Source: Eubacteriales bacterium (GTDB lineage: Bacteria; Bacillota; Clostridia; Oscillospirales; Oscillospiraceae). From it: a stretch of 58,142 nucleotides of DNA. The notes below the pieces were generated by a model. The model saw only the letters and a program-made list of their open reading frames with translations. It was not told the origin of the DNA and made no database searches. The position numbers and the translations under genes are program-made. Shown here one piece after another: positions 52,671 to 58,142 of the stretch (position 1 is the stretch's first letter; the number at the start of each line of letters is the position of its first letter). Location: assembly GCA_030531595.1 (NCBI GenBank), contig JAUNND010000005.1, positions 1 through 58,142 on the forward strand. The letters are read 5' to 3'.

Positions 52671-52950
52671 AAGGCGGTTCGCCATAAGGATTTACAGGTT
52701 TTGATCCGCCCTTTTCCGCCCATACTGCATAAAAAATTCCGGAAATACGACAGTATTCCCGGAATTTTATTATATTGTCTGGACGAAAAATGCCTGGCTC
52801 AAAACTGCTTCGCACCTGAAAAGCAGGATGTTTTTGGCAGGACAAGGTTCCTCGTCGCAGGAATACTTTTTGTATTTCAAGGCGATTTAACGCAGTACTG
52901 CCGAAAAAAGACGCTTTTCAGGCTGCAAATCCCTATGGTGAACCGCCTAA
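52671..52950. repeat. 280-bp inverted-repeat element (MITE-like)
   Basis: Ends AAGGCGGTTCGCCATAAGG and its counterpart (AAATCCCTATGGTGAACCGC), complementary over about 25 bp with four mismatches. Nested inner arms (ACCTGAAAAGC and GCTTTTCAGG) flank a GGAATACTTTTTGTATTTC core related to the other copies. The stretch contains a terminator-like AAATTCCGG / CCGGAATTT hairpin at 52732-52770 that could end the acyltransferase transcript. Confidence 0.75.
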
Positions 52951-52971
52951 TGGCGGTAAGTTAACGTTTTC

Positions 52972-53054
52972 ATCTGTAGGGCGGGGGCTTGCTCCCGCCG
53001 GAAAGTCGGAGTTTCCGTGCGGTTACGGCGGGAGCGAGCCCCCGCCCTACAGAT
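52972..53054. repeat. GTAGGGCGGGGGC repeat, copy B
   Basis: Ends ATCTGTAGGGCGGGGGCTTG and its near-exact complement (GAGCCCCCGCCCTACAGAT), 83 bp, in the gap before hicB. Confidence 0.85.
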
Positions 53055-53080
53055 ACGCTTTTCTTAAATTACCGACATTG

Positions 53081-53100
53081 AGAACCGTCCCCATTGTCAC
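53081..53100. repeat. AGAACCGTCCCC repeat end
   Basis: AGAACCGTCCCCATTGTCAC; related copies at 53764, 53889 (inverted) and 53950. Confidence 0.6.
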
Positions 53101-53103
53101 CAA

Positions 53104-53493
53104 TTATATATTCAGTTCAGCCTTTAAAGCCTTTTGCAGTACGGCGGATACATTTATTCCCGCCTTGTCTGCCTTGTAGTTCAGCCAGTAAGGAAGCGAT
53201 ACATTCCGCCTCACCGCCCGTCTGTCGTTTGCCTTGCGGTACTCGGTGAAATCCGTATCCACAAGAGACACGGTTCCCTCCGGATGCTCCGCCGCGACCT
53301 GCCGCACCGGTGAAGCTGCGGGCAGTCTTCTTCCGCTGTCCTCGTAGCAAAGTCCGGTCATGCAGATAGCGTCCCTTGCCATGAATATCGCGTCGGCGAA
53401 ATCCTTCCCCTCTGTGTTGATGTCGAAATCGGGAACGTAGACGAGAACGCAGTCCCGCTCCTGAGTTAAAACTATCGGATATGCCTCTTTCAT
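53104..53493 (-). CDS. hicB: HicB-family antitoxin
   Basis: 129 residues. The N-terminal half is a partial RNase H-like HicB fold (YPIVLTQERDCVLVYVPDFD, then KDFADAIFMARDAICMTGL). The C-terminal half carries a ribbon-helix-helix-type DNA-binding segment (AVRRNVSLPYWLNYKADKAG, INVSAVLQKALKAEL). It neutralises HicA, encoded 26 bp upstream, and represses the operon. AGGAGGAGC precedes ATG 53493. Confidence 0.92.
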   Translation of the reverse strand: MKEAYPIVLTQERDCVLVYVPDFDINTEGKDFADAIFMARDAICMTGLCYEDSGRRLPAASPVRQVAAEHPEGTVSLVDTDFTEYRKANDRRAVRRNVSLPYWLNYKADKAGINVSAVLQKALKAELNI

Positions 53494-53519
53494 GTGCTCC
53501 TCCTGTTTCCGGCGGGGGA

Positions 53520-53693
53520 TTATTTCAGCCCGCGCCTTTTGATGATTGCCTTTGCCAGATTTTCCGTGACCTCTCTGTGTCTGGGTATCGGCTCAAAGTC
53601 CCTGCCGTTAGTATAAATGTCGTGGTTGCCGCCGTCTCTTGCAAGATACCAGCCGTTTCGTTTCAGAAGGTCAACTAAGTCTTTCCGTTTCAT
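53520..53693 (-). CDS. hicA: HicA-family mRNA interferase toxin
   Basis: 57 residues, too short for most gene finders. dsRBD-like HicA fold: KRKDLVDLLKRNGWYLARDG, with the catalytic His in GGNHDIYTNG and PIPRHREVTENLAKAII. ATG 53693 follows GGAGGGC. First gene of the hicAB operon. Confidence 0.9.
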   Translation of the reverse strand: MKRKDLVDLLKRNGWYLARDGGNHDIYTNGRDFEPIPRHREVTENLAKAIIKRRGLK

Positions 53694-53713
53694 TTTCTGC
53701 CCTCCCGATGATT

Positions 53714-53741
53714 ATTATACACATTTTTTGTGTATTGTCAA
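53714..53741 (-). promoter_or_regulatory. hicAB promoter and operator
   Basis: Minus strand TTGACA (53736-53741), 16 bp, TATAAT (53714-53719). ATACACA-N5-TGTGTAT (53717-53735), a perfect palindrome, fills the spacer and touches the -10: the probable HicB operator. Confidence 0.8.
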
Positions 53742-53804
53742 TGATCATTAATGTGTGTCAATCAGAACCGTCCCCAATGCCAGTAAGATAAGAAAATTGC
53801 GTCC

Positions 53805-53879
53805 GTAGGGCGCTGGCTGTCTCCCGCCGTAACGCTACGGAAGCCCTGACTTTTCGGCGGGAGCAAGCCCCCGCCCTAC
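53805..53879. repeat. GTAGGGCGCTGGC repeat, copy C
   Basis: Ends GTAGGGCGCTGGCTGTCTCC and GAGCAAGCCCCCGCCCTAC; inner CCCGCCG/CGGCGGG. The left arm matches copy D at 55210 rather than A and B. Confidence 0.8.
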
Positions 53880-53886
53880 AGATGGA

Positions 53887-53970
53887 GTCAACGGGGACGG
53901 TTCTTTTTGACTCGTTTGTCAGCAAACAGCCAATATAGATGAGTCATTAAGAACCGTCCCCGTTGTCACA
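53887..53970. repeat. AGAACCGTCCCC inverted-repeat element
   Basis: CAACGGGGACGGTTCT (53889-53904) and its exact complement (53950-53965) bracket about 45 bp, with GACTC/GAGTC just inside. Further single ends lie at 53081 and 53764. With copy C it fills most of the 350-bp gap before the iron transporter; no gene seen. Confidence 0.75.
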
Positions 53971-54048
53971 CATTTTGCCGTTTTATACAAAAAGGATGGC
54001 AGAAAATGAGCATTATACACAATAATCGTCCGATGGTAATCGTACATA

Positions 54049-54077
54049 TTTACTTTATTCGGATTTGGCGTTATAAT
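54049..54077 (+). promoter_or_regulatory. Promoter of the iron ABC operon
   Basis: TTTACT (54049-54054), 17 bp, TATAAT (54072-54077). No clear Fur box was found. Confidence 0.6.
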
Positions 54078-54126
54078 TGCTTCATATCTGGTCGTAATCG
54101 ACTAATTTTTAATCGGAGGAAACAAA

Positions 54127-55131
54127 ATGAAGAAAGTTCTTTCCATGCTCCTTGCTCTCGTTATGGTTTTCGCCCTGTGCGTGACCGCATCCGCAGACAA
54201 GGCACCCGAAGAGTACACCGGCAATCTGGTAATCTACTCTCCCCACGATGCTGATCCTCTCGCAGCAGGCGTAGCTCTGTTCGAGAAGACCTACCCCAAC
54301 GTCAAGGTCGAGGTCATTGCAGCCGGTACCGGCGAGCTGTGCCAGAGACTGGCAGCAGAAGCCGAAAATCCCCAGGGCGACGTTCTGTGGGGCGGCGGCG
54401 CAGACACTCTCGCTGCTTACACCGAGTACTTTGCACCCTACCAGTGCGCAAATGACGACGTCATCGGCGACGCATACAAGGATGCGGACGATATGTGGAT
54501 AGGCGAATCCCCCCTGCCCATGGTCTTCATCTACAACAAGACCCTCATTGACGAGGCTGATGTCCCCACCACCTGGGAAGGTCTGTGCGACGAGAGCCTG
54601 AAGGGTCAGATCGCATACTGCTCTCCCTCCAAGTCCGGCTCCGCTTACACTCAGCTTTGCACCATGCTGTTCTCTCAGCCCACTATTGAAGAAGGCTGGG
54701 CACTTGTTGAGAAGTTCATCGCCAACCTCGACGGCAAGCTGCAGGATTCCTCCGGCAACTGCCACAAGCTCGTTGCTGCCGGTGAGTACGCTCTGGGCGT
54801 GACCATCGAGAAGTCCGCAGTTCTCTACAATGACAATCCCGACATCGGCTACGTCTACCCCGAAGCAAACTCCGCAGTTCCCGACGGTGTTGCTCTGATC
54901 AAGGGTTGCCCCAACGAGGAGAACGCCAAGCTGTTCATCGACTTCGTGACCGGTCTTGACTGCCAGAAGGATCAGAACGTCAACTGGAAGCGTCGTCCCG
55001 TCCGCGCTGACCTTGAGCCCGAAGGACTCTGCGCACTCGATCAGTGCAACGTCGGCAACTATGACTTCCTGTATGCCGCCACCAACAGAGACGACATTAA
55101 GGAGCAGTTCAACGATCTGTCCGTCGGCTGA
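54127..55131 (+). CDS. Fe3+-type ABC transporter substrate-binding protein
   Basis: 334 residues of the AfuA/FutA-like family. Signal peptide VLSMLLALVMVFALCVTASA, cleaved before DKAPEE; the Cys inside it is not in a standard lipobox. Mature blocks: GNLVIYSPHDADPLAAGVAL (first strand), GDVLWGGGADTLAAYTEYF, WIGESPLPMVFIYNKTL and DESLKGQIAYCSPSKSGSAY. Iron, or alternatively phosphonate or sugar-phosphate, could be the ligand; family resemblance and the fused permease favour iron. First gene of the operon, followed by an attenuating hairpin. Confidence 0.85.
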   Translation: MKKVLSMLLALVMVFALCVTASADKAPEEYTGNLVIYSPHDADPLAAGVALFEKTYPNVKVEVIAAGTGELCQRLAAEAENPQGDVLWGGGADTLAAYTEYFAPYQCANDDVIGDAYKDADDMWIGESPLPMVFIYNKTLIDEADVPTTWEGLCDESLKGQIAYCSPSKSGSAYTQLCTMLFSQPTIEEGWALVEKFIANLDGKLQDSSGNCHKLVAAGEYALGVTIEKSAVLYNDNPDIGYVYPEANSAVPDGVALIKGCPNEENAKLFIDFVTGLDCQKDQNVNWKRRPVRADLEPEGLCALDQCNVGNYDFLYAATNRDDIKEQFNDLSVG

Positions 55132-55153
55132 TATTTGATCCCTGAACATCATG

Positions 55154-55183
55154 CGGGGAGGCTGCCTTTCCGGCACCTCCCCG
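55154..55183 (+). terminator. Intercistronic attenuator hairpin
   Basis: CGGGGAGG / CCTCCCCG stem with an inner GCC/GGC hairpin, followed by TTTCG, after the binding-protein gene; probably lowers downstream expression. Confidence 0.7.
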
Positions 55184-55209
55184 TTTCGATGTATTATTCA
55201 TCTCATTCC

Positions 55210-55283
55210 GTAGGGCGCTGGCTGTCTCCCGCCGAATGGTTGGTCAATCGCGGAAGCTGCGGCGGGAGCAAGCCCCCGCCCTA
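55210..55283. repeat. GTAGGGCGCTGGC repeat, copy D
   Basis: Starts GTAGGGCGCTGGCTGTCTCC and ends GCAAGCCCCCGCCCTAC. It lies inside the transporter operon, between the binding protein and ATPase genes. Confidence 0.8.
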
Positions 55284-55405
55284 CAGTCAGGTTTTTTACG
55301 GCATTACATCAAAGGGAGTCGAGAATTCAGCCATGAGAAATTGGGAATACGCGTATTCTCCGTTTCTGATTTCTGAATTATATATGTGTTTTTGGGAGGA
55401 AGAAA

Positions 55406-56482
55406 ATGAGCAATCAGGTAGTTATAAACAACGCCGTGAAGCGTTACGGCGATTTCGTCGCCCTCAAGGGCGTGTCTTTAGACATTAAGGAGGGCGAGTT
55501 TTTTACGCTTTTAGGACCCTCCGGCTGCGGCAAGACGACCCTTCTGCGCATGATAGCGGGCTTCAACAGCATTGAAGGCGGCGATTTCTATTTCGGTGAC
55601 AAGCGCATAAACGACGTCCCCGCCCATAAGCGCGACATCGGTATGGTTTTCCAGAACTACGCCATATTCCCGCACCTCAATGTTTTTGACAATGTCGCCT
55701 ACGGTCTGAAAGCCAGAAAGGTTCCCTCAAAGGACATTAAGCCGCGTGTTGAGGAGGCTTTGAAGCTCGTCCAGATAGACCACCTTGCCAACCGCAAGCC
55801 CAGTGAGCTCTCCGGCGGTCAGCAGCAGCGCGTCGCCCTCGCCCGTGCATTTGTTATTGAGCCGAGTGTTCTGCTGATGGACGAGCCTCTTTCAAACCTT
55901 GACGCAAAGCTCCGTGTTCAGATGCGCTCGGTCATCAAAAAGCTCCAGCGCAGATTGGGCATAACCACCATCTACGTAACCCACGATCAGGAGGAGGCAC
56001 TCGCCATATCCGACCGTATCGCCGTTATGAAGGACGGCGTTATCATGCAGATCGGCACTCCCAATGAGATATACGCCAAGCCGCAGAACCCCTTTGTCGC
56101 GGGCTTCATCGGCGTTTCCAACTTCATCGACTGCGATATCGAAGCCCCCGACGGCGGCGAGGCCGATGTGAAGATAAAGAACGAGCTTGATATAAAGGTT
56201 CAGGTAAGAAAGCCCTACACCGGCAAGGGCAGAATATCCGCCCGCCCCGAGCAGCTTTTCTTCTCCGATAAGGGTATGCCCGGTACTGTTTTGTTCTCCA
56301 CCTTCCTCGGCGACTTTGTGGAATATGAGGTAGAGCTTGACGACGGCCAGAACCTTATCGTAAACGAGTACACTAAGGACTGCTCCGATGTCCATCCCGA
56401 CGGCGAGAAGATTCATCTGAGCTTTGACCCCAAGCGCATCAGCCTCTACGCCGCGGATACGGAGGAGGTGCTTAGTCTGTGA
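55406..56482 (+). CDS. ABC transporter ATP-binding protein (Fe3+/polyamine type)
   Basis: 358 residues. Walker A LLGPSGCGKTTLLRMIAG, Q-loop MVFQNYAIFPHL, signature LSGGQQQRVALARAFV, Walker B VLLMDEPLSNLDAKLR and H-loop TIYVTHDQEEALA. A C-terminal TOBE/OB-like regulatory domain (about 240-355; RISARPEQLFFSDKG) is of the FbpC/PotA class. GGGAGGAAGAAA precedes ATG 55406. It energises the double permease encoded next (4-bp GTGA overlap). Confidence 0.93.
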   Translation: MSNQVVINNAVKRYGDFVALKGVSLDIKEGEFFTLLGPSGCGKTTLLRMIAGFNSIEGGDFYFGDKRINDVPAHKRDIGMVFQNYAIFPHLNVFDNVAYGLKARKVPSKDIKPRVEEALKLVQIDHLANRKPSELSGGQQQRVALARAFVIEPSVLLMDEPLSNLDAKLRVQMRSVIKKLQRRLGITTIYVTHDQEEALAISDRIAVMKDGVIMQIGTPNEIYAKPQNPFVAGFIGVSNFIDCDIEAPDGGEADVKIKNELDIKVQVRKPYTGKGRISARPEQLFFSDKGMPGTVLFSTFLGDFVEYEVELDDGQNLIVNEYTKDCSDVHPDGEKIHLSFDPKRISLYAADTEEVLSL

Positions 56483-58137
56483 GACTCAATGACAGGAAAT
56501 TCAAGCCGGATTTCTGGTTCTTTACGAAGATCGCTGTCATAGTTATCATGTGCCTGTTCATCGTCTACCCCTTCTATACCATCCTCACAAAGAGCCTTTT
56601 TTCAAAGAAGGTAGCCGGAATTACACTGTATAACTTCAAGCGTTTCTTCTCAAAGAAGTATTATTACCAGACGCTTATCCGCTCCATGGTCGTCTGCTTT
56701 GCGACCGTTTTTACAACCACCCTTGTCGGTGTGCCTATTGCGTACCTCATGACGCGCTATAATATCCCGGGCAAGAAAATTCTGCATATTTTCATCATTA
56801 TGAGCCTTATGAGCCCTCCGTTCATCGGGGCGTACTCATGGATAATCCTTCTGGGCCGTGCCGGTCTGCTTGCAAAGCTGTTTGCAAAAATCGGTCTTGT
56901 CGCGCCGACGATATACGGACGCGGCGGCATAATCTTCGTCTTTACCCTGCACCTGTTCCCGTACATATATCTGTACACCTCGGGCGCGATGAACAGCATT
57001 GACTCCTCCCTTGAGGAAGCGGGCGAAAACCTCGGCATGAGCAAATTAAGACGTATCTGGACTATTACTCTGCCCGTTATTCTCCCCTCCATCATGGCGG
57101 GTATGATAATGGTATTCATGACCTGCCTTGCGGACTTCGGTACGCCGATGCTGCTGGGCGAGGGCTATACCGTTCTGCCGGTGCTCGTCTACAACGAGTA
57201 TATGTCCGAAAGCGCGACCGACCCGTATATGGCGTCCACGCTCTCGGTAATCATAGTTATCTGCTCACTGCTGATGCTGACGTTCCAGAAGACCGTCGTT
57301 GACAAGCGCAACTATATGATGAGCTCGCTTCGTCCCCCGCAGGAGACAGAGCTTCACGGCTGGAAGCGTTTCTTTGCCTCCGCGCCGATATACATCGTTG
57401 TCGCTCTCGCGTTCCTGCCCCAGATAGTTGTCGTGTGCCAATCCTTTGTTGAGAGAAGCTTTTCCGGCATGGTTCAGGGCATCAATCTCAACAACTACCG
57501 CGCCATCCTCTCGCGCCTCGGAAGAAATATCCGCAATACCTACGTATTCTCTCTTATCGCCATTGTTTTCATCATCATTGTGGGTATACTTGTATCATAT
57601 ATCCTTGTGCGCAAAAAGGGCAAGGTCGCCTCTCTTATCGACACGCTCATCATGTTCCCCTACGTTATCCCGGGTTCCGTTCTCGGTATCGGTCTTATAG
57701 TTGCCTTCAACCGCAAGCCCGTTATACTTGTCGGTACAGCCTCCATTATGATAATCTCCTATATTATCAGAAAGCTGCCGTATACGGTCCGTTCGGGCAG
57801 TGCCTTTTTGTATCAGATGGACCCCTTCATTGAGGAAGCGTCCATCAACCTCGGCGTATCGCCCATGAAGACCTTCTTCACGGTCACGGCGAGAATGATG
57901 CTCCCGGGCGTTATGTCGGGCGCGGTGTTGAGCTGGATAACCTGCATAAACGAGCTTTCAAGCTCCATCATGCTATACTCCGGCAAGACCTCGACCATCG
58001 CGGTCGCCATATATCAGGAGGTCGTGCGTATGAGCGACGGTACCGCCGCCGCCCTCGCAACCATTCTAACCGTCACGACGATAATTTCGCTCGTTATCGT
58101 ATTCCGAGCCACTAAAGGCAAGGTAAAAATAGTTTAA
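56479..58137 (+). CDS. Fused double-domain ABC permease (FbpB/AfuB-like)
   Basis: 552 residues, about 12 helices, two BPD_transp_1 domains in tandem. First EAA loop SLEEAGENLGMSKLRRIWTI then TLPVILPSIMAG; second IEEASINLGVSPMKTFFTVT then ARMMLPGVMSG. Fused pairs are typical of Fe3+, thiamine and putrescine-like importers. GTG 56479 overlaps the ATPase stop, with GGAGGTGC upstream. The stop codon lies five bases before the window end, so later operon members, if any, are not seen. Confidence 0.92.
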   Translation: MRLNDRKFKPDFWFFTKIAVIVIMCLFIVYPFYTILTKSLFSKKVAGITLYNFKRFFSKKYYYQTLIRSMVVCFATVFTTTLVGVPIAYLMTRYNIPGKKILHIFIIMSLMSPPFIGAYSWIILLGRAGLLAKLFAKIGLVAPTIYGRGGIIFVFTLHLFPYIYLYTSGAMNSIDSSLEEAGENLGMSKLRRIWTITLPVILPSIMAGMIMVFMTCLADFGTPMLLGEGYTVLPVLVYNEYMSESATDPYMASTLSVIIVICSLLMLTFQKTVVDKRNYMMSSLRPPQETELHGWKRFFASAPIYIVVALAFLPQIVVVCQSFVERSFSGMVQGINLNNYRAILSRLGRNIRNTYVFSLIAIVFIIIVGILVSYILVRKKGKVASLIDTLIMFPYVIPGSVLGIGLIVAFNRKPVILVGTASIMIISYIIRKLPYTVRSGSAFLYQMDPFIEEASINLGVSPMKTFFTVTARMMLPGVMSGAVLSWITCINELSSSIMLYSGKTSTIAVAIYQEVVRMSDGTAAALATILTVTTIISLVIVFRATKGKVKIV

Positions 58138-58142
58138 AAAGT

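Noticed and set aside
54001-54126. Fur-type iron box ahead of the iron ABC operon
   Set aside because: No convincing 7-1-7 inverted repeat was seen; only a promoter is reported.

Overview
The window looks like a chromosomal segment of a low-to-mid-GC Gram-positive gut clostridium, most like the Oscillospiraceae/Ruminococcaceae. Reasons: the Firmicutes order rimP-nusA-ylxR-ylxQ-infB, strong GGAGG ribosome sites with several TTG/GTG starts, cellobiose phosphorylase with a sugar ABC transporter that lacks its own ATPase, and many short palindromic intergenic repeats. This was judged by reading only; no database search was possible.

Layout. 1-4.5 kb: translation/transcription operon on the minus strand (rimP, nusA, ylxR, ylxQ, infB cut by the window edge), headed by a terminator-like leader hairpin that fits NusA autoregulation. 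4.6-8.6 kb: glutamate dehydrogenase, a C_GCAxxG_C_C protein, a DUF975 membrane protein and a secreted polysaccharide deacetylase. 8.67-15.7 kb: a tRNA-Leu(CAG) gene carrying a 7-kb integrated element bounded by an exact 22-bp direct repeat. It encodes a tyrosine integrase, a CI-like repressor, small zinc-ribbon and HTH proteins, a replisome organizer, a DnaB-type helicase and a second small XRE regulator, plus a probable promoter-driven structured RNA. It has no capsid, packaging or conjugation genes. 15.7-17.6 kb: a doubly truncated polyvalent mobile-element gene, scar of an older insertion, abutting a glycerate 2-kinase gene. 19.0-21.5 kb: marR plus an MFS exporter with a long Met-rich loop.

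22.0-30.7 kb: a cello-oligosaccharide module (binding protein, two permeases, GH3 beta-glucosidase, GH94 cellobiose phosphorylase) and a small lipoprotein. 30.8-34.6 kb: a MATE transporter with an N-terminal histidine-kinase-like ATPase domain, and a secreted beta-solenoid repeat protein. 34.9-41.6 kb: a Fic protein, then a scarred island (gene fragments, MBOAT/SGNH O-acylation pair, MqsR-like toxin with a zinc-finger/HTH/Panacea antitoxin) bracketed by a 60-bp duplication of the fic 3' end. 41.7-45.2 kb: MBL hydrolase, an RlmD-type methyltransferase, a NifX-like Cys-tailed protein and an Mrp ATPase. 45.3-51.1 kb: a translationally coupled FHA-RodA/FtsW fusion, a class B PBP, an ABC-F ATPase and a YdcF protein. 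51.2-52.7 kb: a Nif11-like small protein coupled to an acyltransferase-3. 53.1-53.7 kb: hicAB. 54.1-58.1 kb: an Fe3+-type ABC importer (binding protein, ATPase, double permease).

At least three families of non-coding inverted repeats are scattered through the intergenic gaps. The best candidates for something new are the minimal tRNA-Leu element with its putative RNA, internal origin-like cluster and operator array; the ATPase-MATE fusion; the Panacea toxin-antitoxin pair inside the bracketed island; and the secreted beta-solenoid protein.
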